Numbered from the stretch's first letter, positions 44,333 through 55,232 are shown. The stretch: 64,000 bases of DNA from Hemerocallis citrina (GCA_017893485.1 CM030367.1:90345121-90409120); one strand, 5' to 3'. Notes: a model not told the origin generated them from the letters alone. Translations and numbers: made by a program.

Positions 44333-45445
44333 TAGGTTTGGCTAATGTGTTAGTCATGTTCGGCTGATATGTTAGTCAAGTTTGGTTTAACCAGGTTAAC
44401 TCAACATTATGCACATCACAATGATCACATGAACATGTAATAACCAATTTGCATCTGGATACCAGTCTTACCCTATTCATTTTGGTCCCTTCATATTCGG
44501 CCCCTTGATTTCTTATTTCCTTCCGTCTTTGTAGTCTCCCACATTGCTGATTTCTTCTTGGATATAAATTCATTCTTTCGTACCCATATTCTTTTGATTC
44601 CGGTGCAAGGAATCTCTTATTTTTGCTTGCCTCGTTGATTCCTTCTTATTTTAGCTCGTGTGTTGTTCATTACTTTCCGTGTCTTGCATTTATCTTCATT
44701 TGTTAATTCATATTGAGTATCATACTAGTTGATTCTTCACAATCTTGTTCTTTTCAAATTTCAGTGCTGCCGTTCTGTTGTTCTTGTGCAGTTCGTCGAT
44801 CGGCATCACGGGATCTACTACAACATGTCAGAGGCTTGGATCATCACCAGGAAAGGAAGTGTCGTCTTTGCTCCAAGAGGTGCATGCAGAGGCCCAAGAT
44901 TTCAAGAAGTGTTCAGAATCTAAAGTTACCAGGAGTTCGAACTTCATGCTAGAGAGATGTTATTTGGACGTGTCAAGAATATGGTAAGTCACGAGGCAGA
45001 CTGCTAGAGTTGATGAGTCTTCCCGATCAGAGTGGCGCAGCAGAAGCGTGGTGGGCTCATAACCCACATGTCCCAGGATTTTCTTGTTATTTATCCTTCC
45101 TTGCATTGTTTGCTTCTCTCTATCCCTTTCATTCGTCCTCATCCGTTGACTCATTGTAATATCCAGTCTTCCCTATCCATTCTCTCTTTGATTCCAACTC
45201 TACCTACTTCTTCATCTTTTTGCTTTGTTATCTTGCAAGTCTTGTATTGTTCTTTCCTTCCGATACCGTTCACTTTCTTCCTTTTGCGTCAGTTCATCAT
45301 TGACATCATTGTTATCCACTCGCTTCTTATTCTGGTGTTGCTACCATTTTGTTCTTTCGCTTTAATTCTCTGTTTTGTTACCCCAATTTTGCTTTTGTCC
45401 TATCCTATGTACCGCCTAAGCAAATTTCGAGGACAAAATTTTGTT
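44333..45445 (+). other. Interior of element C, no intact gene
   Basis: A short frame at 44826-44923 (MSEAWIITRKGSVVFAPRG...) has the position and basic Arg/Gly look of a gag N-terminus but stops at once; I do not call it a gene. 45090-45420 is CT-rich. It contains the tRNA-iMet-like fragment at 45026-45079. Confidence 0.55.
45026..45079 (+). pseudogene. Truncated initiator tRNA-Met copy
   Basis: 54 nt starting ATCAGAGTGGCGCAGC that follow the plant tRNA-iMet from nucleotide 1 through the acceptor 5' strand, D arm, anticodon arm with CAT anticodon (GGGCTCATAACCCAC), variable region and start of the T arm (GTCCCAGGAT). I count three mismatches to the sequence I know (CAGC/AGA for CAGCGGA, GGGCTCAT for GGGCCCAT, CACATG for CACAGG). 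The 3' 20 nt are missing, including the acceptor 3' strand that pairs with the primer site. It is in the same orientation as element C and cannot fold as a functional tRNA. Confidence 0.85.
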
Positions 45446-45447
45446 GT

Positions 45448-45461
45448 AAGATGGATAGGAT
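45448..45461 (+). other. Polypurine tract of element C
   Basis: AAGATGGATAGGAT directly before LTR2. Confidence 0.6.
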
Positions 45462-48453
45462 TGTAACCCCTGTTCTCGTATATATGTATTTATCCGTGTA
45501 TTTCTGTATTTAAAATTTATATAACTTTCTTCTCCCTTTTAAACTCATTTTTTTCAACAGTTACATTTTCAATTGATCAAATTTTAACAAAATATTATTC
45601 TGGTTTCTAAGAAGTTTTCTATTTCATTTTATTATTTATATTTTGGCCAAAACAAATTATATTATTCTTCGTCGATTATGTTACCTAATGTAAGTCGGAC
45701 TCCTAATTCATTATATATTATTATTTGTTTTATTGAGCCAAGTCAATATATTATTTGACAAATTTTTATTTGCAACTAGAGCCCGAAAAAACTTTTTATT
45801 TATTATTGAATTTGAGCCCAGAAAAAAATCCATTTATATATAATTAATTATTTAATATGAAGCCCAATTTTATATTTATTTGATTGCATTTTTTATATAT
45901 ATATATAACCTGAGTCCAACCCAATACCCATTCTTTTTTTGGATCCAAATCCTATTCAACCCGTTAACCCGCTACCCAATAACCCTTTTACCCAGTCTCC
46001 CTCAAATCTCTCCCTCACGTTTTCCTCTATCTGCCTAACTGCATAGATCACTCTCCCCTCAATCCCATGATTTTCTTCCCTAACTCTTCAAATCCTAACT
46101 TATCAAATTGCATTCAATCATAATAGGATTCCTCTCTCTCTCTCTCTCTCCCTAAAAACCAAGCAGCCAAAGCCTACTCTCCCCAACCTTGTTTACTAGT
46201 GTAACCCCCTACCCTTACTGTTGAACCCCGACGGTTCATCCCTACCCCCAATCCCCTGTGCAACCCCCACCCCCCCTCCCCCCCCCCGTTCACCGCCTTC
46301 TTCACCGAGCCCCTACACCTCCGAGTCCTCAACCCCTGCATCGTCACCACCGCTATCGAAGTCCACCATCTTCGACCTCGACTTCCCCTCAAGCCTTCAC
46401 CATGGCTCCGAACTCCTCAACCTCGCGATCCCCTGCTTCACCATCACCTTGATCTCATCTGATTGGGATCTGATCTAATAGATCAGATCACGACCATCTA
46501 ATCCCCTCCCGATCGTGATCTTGATCATCACCATCATCATCAACTCTTGGATCGTGACTGTCAATTTGATCATCATCAAGATCTAGACCTTTTGATCTAG
46601 ATCGTGATCGTGATTTTTGATCATCATCGAGATCCGTGCCAATCCGTCCAACCATTGTTTGATCATCTTGATCTTGATCATCATCAAGATTCGCTTGGTT
46701 CGCGATCGTCGCCATGTGCCGGGATCCATTCCCATTATTCTTCTCTTCGGAATCGTCATCTCGTAAGGCAAGTAACTTGTATGAATATTTTTGTTCCTCG
46801 TACACGCATAAATTCCGCAAGAGATCTCCGTTATAACTTTTTTTTTCATGTTCTTACTCGTTGATAATCTTCACCATATTCGTTTTGATTCGTTTCTATT
46901 ATTTCCGTAATCATAAAAGATCATAAACACCAGTTGTGTATTTTTGCCCTGCTGTATGTTCTTACTTGTATCCTGATTTTGAGCTAGTTACACTTTGAAT
47001 CTATTAGAACTTTCGGAATATAAAATTTAACCCCAGATGTCTAGTTTACAACATTTTTGACGGAATCGAATTCTGAATTTTATTTTGTGAGCTACAGATG
47101 CTTTAGTGCTACTATGTCAGAAATTTTAGATTTAAAAAAATTATTGTGTCACTCTGTTTTTCAAATTAAACTGACTATGTTATCGACAATATAATAACAT
47201 GTAAATTAATATGCTAAGACTAGACATGTTATAGGACCTTGCAGAATTTTCCTTGAATTAATTATCGAGTTTTTAGTCCTTTTTCATGCTTATAAACAAA
47301 ACATTACAATTTCTGGCTGAACATCTATTCTGTATCAAACACTATTTTGAACCTTGTTGTTGTAGTTGTTATATAACTTTTGTATATGCGCTGGATTTGG
47401 CAGAGAGTCTAGTTTCTAGAATTTTTTATGGGTCTAGATTTACATTCCTGTAGCAACGGAAATCTCAATTTTGGTGCAGCAACATCTTGCTGTCCAGAAT
47501 TGAAAGTCTCGTTGTTCTAACTATTATAGGTTGCTTCGTCACTCGTTTATGTTTGCTATCCAACTTGAACTTTTTCCTTGTTACTTGTTATATTTTTCTT
47601 GCCCTTTTTGTGCACGTATATGCCTGCTTTAATAATAATAACAAGTAATCAAGTTGGGGTTAAGGGAAAGATCTAGTAGTGAAAAATATAGAAATGTGTA
47701 CTTGGAAGGGGGCCCGTGTTTCCCACCTGTTACATGAATACATGATTATATGATACATGATCCTAATTACCTGTTTATATGATTACCTGACTACATACTT
47801 CCCTATGATAAGGTGTACTCGGAAGGGGCCCGTGTTTCCTACCTAGTTACCCGACTACATACTTCCCTATAGGAGGGTGTACTCGGAGGGGACCCGTAGG
47901 TCCTACCTGATACTTGATTACCTATTACCTATTATATGATTACATGATACATGATCCTGATTACCTGTTTACATGATACCCGAGTACACGGCCCTGTATA
48001 ATCCACTATGAAATCTAAATGCAGCTTGTTTGAATGTAGCAACCATGTGGTAAAATTTGGGACACATGAAGTGCTACCTAGATAGGATTAAATACAATAC
48101 TTAAGAATATCATGATCACTTGCACATTCCTGTTACCTGTACATGCTACTTAATACCCGTTACATGTTTACCTGCTTGCATGCTACTTGATACCTGTTAC
48201 AAGTTTACACGATTCCGGTTTACAAGATTACATGACTCATGTTTACAAGTTACATGATTTCTGTTTACACGACACGCTTCCTGTTACATGATTCCTTGTT
48301 CCTGATTACTTATGTTTGAGACTTTTTCAGTTCTTGTTTCCTTCCCGTTATGTATGTTGTTTCTTGTTATCATGTTGTTCCGTATTTGAATTCCCTATTA
48401 CAGCTTGTTCCCGTTCCTTTTTGCTTGTACTACTTGCGGCCCGTAACTGCTCT
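45462..48453 (+). repeat. LTR2 of element C, first part
   Basis: Aligns with LTR1 from TGTAACCCCTGTTC to GCGGCCCGTAACTGCTCT, where gypsy B is inserted. It has the same GATC-rich stretch (46440-46700) and ACATGATTACCTG repeats. Many substitutions and small indels relative to LTR1. Confidence 0.9.
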
Positions 48454-49013
48454 TGTAATACCCTGATTTTTCAATTAATGGAAAAATTATTTATTTTGCA
48501 CGTGTTGTGCACGTGCAATATTTTTATTGGATTATTTTATCATGATGTGTATGTTTGAATATAATTTTCTCAAATTATTTTAGTACAAAAGCCTTCTTTA
48601 AAAGCCTTATTTGATTTAACTAAAAAGCCTTTTCTTAAAAAGCCCAAAAGCATTTTATTTTATTTATTTTTATAAATTATTTTTTGGCCCAAAAAGAAAG
48701 CCCATGAATTAATTAATTTTAATTAAACTTGTCATGTAGAAGACCTTTTTAAACAAAATTATTTTTATACAATTTTAGAATGTACAAATTTGGCCTAGTT
48801 GCATGCACTTGCACTACACGTACACGTGCAAATGCACACTCTCTATTTTGGGCCGGTAGCATTCTTTTGGGAGGGAAAATTGAATTTTTGGTGTGGAGAA
48901 CATGGGGGTAGTTTCAAGGAAGTGGGTAGTTCTTGTAACTTCTACTTTGATCTAAACCCTTCATCCAACAACCACCAAGATGATCTTAGCCCTCCATTCC
49001 CCTCATTTTTTTG

Positions 49014-49038
49014 TATAAATACCCCCCCCCCCCCCCCC
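49014..49038 (+). promoter_or_regulatory. TATA box with adjacent poly-C, B 5' LTR
   Basis: TATAAATA (49014-49021) followed at once by about 17 C. The same in the 3' LTR at 57542-57567 with about 18 C. Transcription would start just downstream. Confidence 0.75.
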
Positions 49039-49963
49039 TCATGGCTAACTTTTCATATGCAAAGTGTATTTCTAAGTTATAGTATTATTATTATTGTGGG
49101 AGTTATAAAAGATAAGAGATTGTGTGGGCTTTTGTGTGCTTGGAGTGGCCGGCATCATCAAGAGGCATTCGGTTGGAGCTTGAAGGAAGCATTCGGCATA
49201 GGCTTGGAGGCTTGGAGCTTGAGCGCTTTTGGCTAGGAGGTGGTGCGTTCATCTACAAGGATTCAATTACTTTTGTTTGTGTTTCTCTCCAATTGAGGTG
49301 GGTAAAACATTTTATATTTCTAAAGTAGATCCATGTTAATTTTACACCATTAAAGTTGCATGAAAAATATTATAAAGAGCCCACTTAAATTGAGTAGTTA
49401 GCATGTGAATTGATTAAAATGTGTTGATTAACTTATATGGCTCTAATGTTAAGATTAAATTGTGTGTAGATTGCCCCATGTTTACTAGTGTAAAGTTGTG
49501 ATAATGATTAAGTTAAATTAAGAGTGTTGTTATTATGACTAGAGACATAATGTACACTTGTTAATTGTGATAGATGGACTTTCATGTTGATATGAATGTG
49601 GACTATGGAAATCATATGTGATTGGTTGAATTAAGAACTAATAACAGTAGATTATCTCCATGAAATTATTTAATAAAAAAAAGACTAGTAGATTGATTGT
49701 ATGGCAATGTCGAAAATGCAATAATATATTTTAATAAATAATTTTTGGGTCTTGTATGTGAAAAATACATTGTATTAGCACCAAAAAAATTATATTATTT
49801 TACTGGTATGAACTTTTATGACTGAGGACTTAATCTGGAAGTTTTTATAAAATTTTACTAAAGTAATAAGAAGCTATGGCTTATTGAATATCGAGTTATT
49901 TTTAAAACAGTACGAAAATAATACAAATGGGATTTTATTTGGGTTAGTGACAACCCGAGCCAG

Positions 49964-50018
49964 TGGCTCAGGTGGTCGGGACCCCGGTTGGCTTCTCTGT
50001 GTCGCACGGTTCGAACCC
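49964..50018 (+). promoter_or_regulatory. tRNA-like Pol III module 1, B 5' LTR
   Basis: Box A-like TGGCTCAGGTGG (49964-49975) and box B GGTTCGAACCC (50008-50018); starts 44 nt apart, as in a tRNA gene. Repeated in the 3' LTR at 58493-58547. Confidence 0.6.
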
Positions 50019-50117
50019 CAGGCCGAACACTTCTTTTTAAAATTTCCCTAAAAAACTATAGCAGCGAACTCAGGGGTATAAATATACCCCAGTCGCTTAT
50101 ATGACGTGAGCCGAGAT

Positions 50118-50171
50118 CGGCCTAGTGGTCGGAGCTCTGTTTGGTCTTGGTGCGGCGCCTGGTTCGATTCC
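50118..50171 (+). promoter_or_regulatory. tRNA-like Pol III module 2, B 5' LTR
   Basis: Box A-like CGGCCTAGTGG (50118-50128) and box B GGTTCGATTCC (50161-50171), 43 nt apart, about 153 nt after module 1. Repeated at 58647-58700. Both modules look like heads of tRNA-derived SINEs or captured tRNA sequences. Confidence 0.6.
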
Positions 50172-51752
50172 TGCCTTCGGCATATAGGGAAAAATTATTT
50201 TTTTGGGTGTTTTTGAAGTCCAAAAATTATGAAATAAATATGGTAATTCTCATAAAAATACAAGAAATTTTCTAAGAGTGATTTGGGTATTTTTAGAAGG
50301 AAATACAATATGGTTTGTGAATAAAAGGCATAAATGGAACTTTGGTTATGAGATATACACTTGTGGATTTTATAACTTATAAAGATAGGCTATTATAAAG
50401 TAATTGGCATAAGTGCTTGTGGCGTGACATGATTTTATTTATTTTCATTATGAGTATTGTGCAAGATATGAAATATGAAGGTTGAAATGTGATTTTATGA
50501 AGTTGTATAAATTCATGTATGGTTATGAAATAAAAACCATGATTTATGAAAAAGGAAAAGAAATTGTTGGCTATAAGCAGGAATTGTTTTCTTTATGAAC
50601 TCTTGAATTAAAAGTATTCATCGTGGACATGTGAATAAAGTGTAATCATGAATTGAAAAAGAATGAGTATAAAACTCGACATGGAAATTGTCAGGAGTTA
50701 AAGATTGTGAAATGAAATTTGAAATAGAGTAGCTAAGTCTCCCCGGCATTGAGAAAGATGAATTGAATTGAAATTAGACCAAGGTTGGTCATGTTGAAAT
50801 AAATGAATAAGTCCGGTTGATGGAGAGGCTAACTCTAGTGATTATTTTGTTCATGATTTTTAAATAAAACTAAGGACTAGTACATAGTGGAGATGTGATG
50901 AAAGTAGAAGAAAAACACGAGTATGAGGGCCAACGGATAGCGGTGTGAGAGCGATTCACAGGTTGCCTGCTTGATGCGTCAAGACAGTGCGTGGGCGCTA
51001 CTCCGGAATTATCGTCCCGGTGGCGACGCTCGTGGGATGTTCGAGTGGCTATGGGTGGTGCCATTGTTCCATGGCGGAGGCTGAATTGTCCATAGGTTGC
51101 CTGCTCGATGCGTCGTGACAGTGCGTGGGATTCCCCTCCAGGCTGCCTGGACATGGGCTCATAGATCATAGGACATCTAAGACACTACCGTAGTTACAGT
51201 AGTAGTTAAGACATATCGGGGGATTGAACCCTATCAAGATGAAGAACGAATAAGGGCTTGCCCTCGGACCTATGTAGTATGGGATGCATAGAATCCGAAC
51301 AAGTGTGCATTAGTGTCATATAATTAACTGCATTAAGGACTAAGTGCACAATCACAACACGACATCAATAGGGTAGTCCCTTTAGTTTGAAATGTGACAA
51401 GTTTGTGTTTGCTAAATATGAAATGTTAAGTTATACTATTTTCCGGCAAAGCGAGGACGGCCGTGTATAATGATCGTCGGTTGAATAAACTGACGTACCC
51501 ACAGTCTAACATGCAGGTAAATGTTATGCTAAAGATTAAAGAGACGGATGCTTAAAGATTTTATCAAGCTGTTGTACTTGTATCAAATTGTTGTATTTTA
51601 CTTCCGCTGTGCAAAAGAAAGATGTAATTATGATGTAAACTCTGATGTATGATGCAAAGTTTTAATTTCCCTGTAAAAGTGTGCTAAGAAAGTGAAAAGA
51701 TCCTGTAGAACATCTCGAATTCAGTGTATTTGGGATTCGGGGCGTTACAGAG

Positions 51753-51765
51753 TGGTATCAGAGCC
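51753..51765 (+). other. Primer-binding site of gypsy B, tRNA-iMet
   Basis: TGGTATCAGAGCC, three bases past the 5' LTR. Confidence 0.93.
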
Positions 51766-51919
51766 ACGCTTTTCTACACTTTCACACTTGTACAAATTTA
51801 TAGGGAACGACACCCTAGAAGTGGACATTAGAGTGTGTGTTTGAATCTAGAGATTTAAATGTAAGTGACTTACATTTGTGTTGCTCTAAGATTTATGCTT
51901 TCTCCTCTCTATTTCTAAG

Positions 51920-52345
51920 ATGGCTGATCACTTCGACCCTGCTGGAGGCGACGACTGGCACATCATTGAGGAAGAGTACCATCCTGGACAGGCTGATTCC
52001 GAGAACGAGTACTACCCTGGGCAAGCTGATTCTGATGATGAGGAGTACCCTGAATCCCGAGAGATCACCCCACCTCCGGATTCATCTGATGATTCTTCTT
52101 CCGACGAAGAGGAGGTACCAGTTCCAAGTGGTCTTGTGGCTTCTCTTCAGAGGCAAGTGGAAACCCTGAAGGAGAGAGTTGGATTGTTGGAGGCTCAGCT
52201 GGAGAAGCGGAAGGCTGACTATTCTGTTCTTAGCCATCGGATTTGGGAACTTGAGAAGAAAAAGAACCTAACTGATGTGCTGAAGGATGAGGTTGATGAA
52301 CTGCGGGAAGAACTTCGAGCAGCGAAGAGGACCCGTAGGAGTTAG
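51920..52345 (+). CDS. Extra ORF upstream of gag in gypsy B (acidic/coiled-coil)
   Basis: 141 residues from the ATG at 51920 to TAG. Residues 1-75 are strongly acidic, with two imperfect repeats of a YHPGQADS/YYPGQADS unit and an SSDDSSSDEEE run that looks like casein-kinase-2 substrate. Residues about 75-135 form a heptad-rich coiled coil (LQRQVETLKERVGLLEAQL; LKDEVDELREELRAAK), ending in basic KRTRRS. No known retroelement domain is recognised. It lies between the primer site and gag, 146 nt before the Gag ATG, in a different frame from gag. Gypsy A, same lineage, has only about 220 nt there and lacks it. The element is too young for its openness alone to prove selection. Possible roles (Gag partner, nuclear or chromatin adaptor) are guesses. 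Confidence 0.75.
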   Translation: MADHFDPAGGDDWHIIEEEYHPGQADSENEYYPGQADSDDEEYPESREITPPPDSSDDSSSDEEEVPVPSGLVASLQRQVETLKERVGLLEAQLEKRKADYSVLSHRIWELEKKKNLTDVLKDEVDELREELRAAKRTRRS

Positions 52346-52490
52346 AGTGTTGTAGCTTCTGTTTCTTTCATTCTGATGTTTAGAGATGTTTTTAAATTCG
52401 AATGTATAAACTTTGGGAATTCAATGAAATGGAAGTTGGTTTAAATTCTTGTTATATACTTCGAATTTGACGGATCTTTTGCATCAGACT

Positions 52491-53495
52491 ATGTCGAGAA
52501 GAGGAGCAAGGAATGGGGAAGGTTTGGATCTGGAGACTGAGCTTGCTAGGGTCTACCAGACGTTGAATGCAGTGGCTCAGAACCAAGCTAGGGGGCCGGC
52601 AAATCCAGTGCCCGAGGCGATAAAACTGGTGGAATCGTTCAAGAGAATGAAACCACCCGTATTCGAGGGAAAGTCAGACCCAGATGCGGCTGACAACTGG
52701 ATACGGCAAGTGGAGACTATCTTCGAGGTGTTGGAGACACCGGAGGGTAGCAAGGTCAAGCTGGCAACCTTGCAGCTGGAGAAGGATGCAGCGGTTTGGT
52801 GGCAATCCGTGAAGAGGACCATGGGAGGTCTGTTGTTTGGCTGGGAGGAATTTCTGGAGGAGTTCCGCAGCCATTATTTCCCCTCCGACGTCCAGGAGAA
52901 GAAGGCGATGGAGTTCCTGTCGCTTCAGCAAGGCAGCATGTCGGTGAGAGCCTATGAGACCAAGTTCACTCAGCTCTCCAGGTATGCTCCAGAACTGGTG
53001 GCGGATGAGGCCAAGAAAGCTCGCAAGTTCGAGCATGGTCTGAGGCCTAGCTTGAGATCTCGTATGATACCCCTTGGTATCAGGAGGTTCGATAAGCTGG
53101 TCAAGAGGGCGGCAGCGACGGAGGCGGATATGGAGCAGTTCCAAGTTGTTCAGAACAGGAGGAACAACTGGCAGCCCGGGAAGAGGCCTGCACAATCGGG
53201 GAGTTTCAGGGGGCAACCATCTGCACAGAGGTTCAAACCGACAGGGGCGAACGCTGTTAGTGTAGCTGGAGGACCTGGAAACAATGTGGCGAGACCTTCT
53301 GCGGTGACTTGCTTTAACTGTGGGGAAGCGGGACACTACCGATCTCATTGTCCCAAACTTCAGCGCGGTAATAGCAGCGCACCAACGCAGCAGGCTGGGA
53401 AGAGGCCGTACCAATCAGGGCGAGTATTTGCCTTGACAGAAACTGATGCTGAGGAGGCGGATCAGGTCATCTCTGGTACGAGGGCTGGTGTTTAG
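52491..53495 (+). CDS. gag: Gag of gypsy B
   Basis: 334 residues from MSRRGARN at 52491; an in-frame ATG 14 codons upstream is possible but less natural. Retrotrans_gag core (MKPPVFEGKSDPDAADNWI, LEKDAAVWWQSVKR, FPSDVQEKKAMEFLSL, LQQGSMSVRAYETKFTQLSR), a Gln/Asn/Gly-rich linker, and one zinc knuckle CFNCGEAGHYRSHC near residues 283-296. It ends at a single TAG (53493-53495). The same frame stays open beyond it into protease, so Gag and Pol are separated only by this one stop. It assembles the cytoplasmic virus-like particle. Confidence 0.93.
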   Translation: MSRRGARNGEGLDLETELARVYQTLNAVAQNQARGPANPVPEAIKLVESFKRMKPPVFEGKSDPDAADNWIRQVETIFEVLETPEGSKVKLATLQLEKDAAVWWQSVKRTMGGLLFGWEEFLEEFRSHYFPSDVQEKKAMEFLSLQQGSMSVRAYETKFTQLSRYAPELVADEAKKARKFEHGLRPSLRSRMIPLGIRRFDKLVKRAAATEADMEQFQVVQNRRNNWQPGKRPAQSGSFRGQPSAQRFKPTGANAVSVAGGPGNNVARPSAVTCFNCGEAGHYRSHCPKLQRGNSSAPTQQAGKRPYQSGRVFALTETDAEEADQVISGTRAGV

Positions 53496-55232
53496 AGTCT
53501 TTGTCATTTCTTTTCCCTTTGTTTAGTGAGGCTGTTATGTAATGATGTATATTATGTAACAGGCGAACTCTATCTTAATGGAATTAAAGCTGTCGTATTG
53601 TTTGATACTGGATCCTCTCATACTTTTGTGTCTCCAAAGTTTGCTAAAGTGTTGGGAGTTGAACCGAAGGTTTTCCCAGGCAAGATCTTATCAGTAGCTA
53701 CTCCGTCAGGGGAAACTTTAACCACTGATCGGTATTATGCTGATTGCGAGATTGTGATTGGGGATGGAATCTTTGGCATTGATCTGATTGAGCTGACTAT
53801 CTTGGGAGTCGATGTTATCATTGGCATTGATTGGATGTCGGTGTACAGTGCGAGCATCGAATGCAAGACCAAGACAGTAACAGTGAAGGCTCCAGGTGGA
53901 CCTGAAGTCGTGTTCCAAGGGAAGCGGAAATGTTCTAAGCTGGTGGCAACTATCCCCAAGGAAGAGACTCCTGTGGAAGTGCAAGGGATTCCTGTGGTTC
54001 GGGACTATCCGACCGTGTTCTTAGAAGATTTTCCTGGGTTACCTCCGCATCGTGATGTAGAGTTCAGCATCACTGTTCAACCGGGAAGTGCACCCATTTC
54101 TAAGGCACCTTATAGGATGGCTCCAGTGGAACAGGATGAGGTGAAACGGCAGATTGAGGAACTGTTGGGAAAAGGCTTTATTCAACCTAGTGCGTCACCT
54201 TGGGGAGCACCAGTGCTTTTGGTAAAGAAGAAGGATGGATCGATGAGAATGTGCATCGATTACCGGGAGCTGAATAAGGTCACTGTTCAGAATAAGTATC
54301 CGATTCCTCGAATTGATGACTTGTTCGATCGTCTACAAGGAGCAGCTGTATTCTCCAAAATAGATCTTCGATCAGGTTACCACCAAGTTCGAGTGAAAGC
54401 TGAAGACGTGCATAAGACTGCATTTAGAACTCGGCATGGGCATTACGAATTCTTAGTTATGCCATTCGGAGTGACGAATGCACCTGCAATCTTCATGGAC
54501 TTGATGAACAGAGTTCTGAGGCCGTTTATTGATTCTTTCGTCGTGGTGTTTATCGACGATATTCTCGTGTACTCCAAGTCTGAGGAGGAGCACACTGAGC
54601 ATCTGGCAGCAGTGTTGCAGAAGTTGGAAGAGCAGCAGTTGTATGCCAAGTTATCCAAGTGTGATTTCTGGAAATCTGAAGTGGCATTCCTAGGTCACAT
54701 CCTTTCTAAGGAGGGAGTGGCAACTGATCCTCAGAAGATAGAGGCAGTGAGAGATTGGGCGAGGCCTACTACAGTGAAGGAAGTCAGAAGTTTCCTTGGG
54801 ATGACTGGGTATTATCGGAGATTCATTCAAGGTTATGCTCAGATAGCTGTACCGCTTACAGGGCTGACCAAGAAGAATGTGAGCTTCAAGTGGACCGAGC
54901 AATGTGAGGCGAGCTTTCAGGAGTTGAAAGATAGACTGACTACTGCACCTATTTTGGCTTTGCCTAGAGCTGGTGTCGAGTATGATGTTTATAGCAATGC
55001 TTCACATCGTGGGCTTGGTTGTGTCTTAATGCAAGAAGGAAGAGTAATCGCTTATGGGTCTAGACAACTACGACCGCATGAGAAAAATTATCCGACTCAT
55101 GATTTGGAGTTGGCTGCGATTATCTTTGCTTTGAAGCAATGGAGGCACTACGTGTACGGTGAGAAGTTGAATATGTACACGGACCACAAGAGCTTGAAGT
55201 ATATATATATCAGCAGAGGGATCTCAATCTGA
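53496..55232 (+). pseudogene. pol: pol of gypsy B, protease-RT-RNase H
   Basis: In frame with gag after the TAG. Protease: [12 protein letters not shown] and [73 protein letters not shown], catalytic FIDDILVYS (about 54549-54575), [28 protein letters not shown]. RNase H begins [18 protein letters not shown]: the residue that is normally the first catalytic Asp (DAS) is Asn here (54996-54998). The frame then leaves its path at a TA run (55200-55210), where one TA too many gives a stop at 55232. The downstream half is intact in another frame. Confidence 0.93.

Larger units (their letters stand above)
48454..51749 (+). repeat. 5' LTR of gypsy B
   Basis: 3296 bp, TGTAATACCCTGATT...TTCGGGGCGTTACA. 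It contains a TATA box, a 17-C run directly after it, two tRNA-like box A/box B modules (49964-50018 and 50118-50171), and a short imperfect repeat around 50960-51130 (CAGGTTGCCTGCTTGATGCG / TAGGTTGCCTGCTCGATGCG). Confidence 0.95.

Noticed and set aside
45026..45079. Functional tRNA-Met gene
   Set aside because: The T arm and acceptor 3' strand are missing and the anticodon arm is mutated; called a pseudogene fragment instead.
48799..49328. ORFs repeated at 57327-57857 and 50870-51169/59399-59698
   Set aside because: They are inside the two near-identical gypsy B LTRs; poly-C and AT-rich context and no domain.
49964..50171. Functional tRNA genes
   Set aside because: Box A and B are present but I cannot draw acceptor stems; called promoter-like modules only.
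52674..53414. 246-residue minus-strand ORF antisense to gypsy B gag
   Set aside because: Shadow of the GC-rich gag frame; no domain and no start context.
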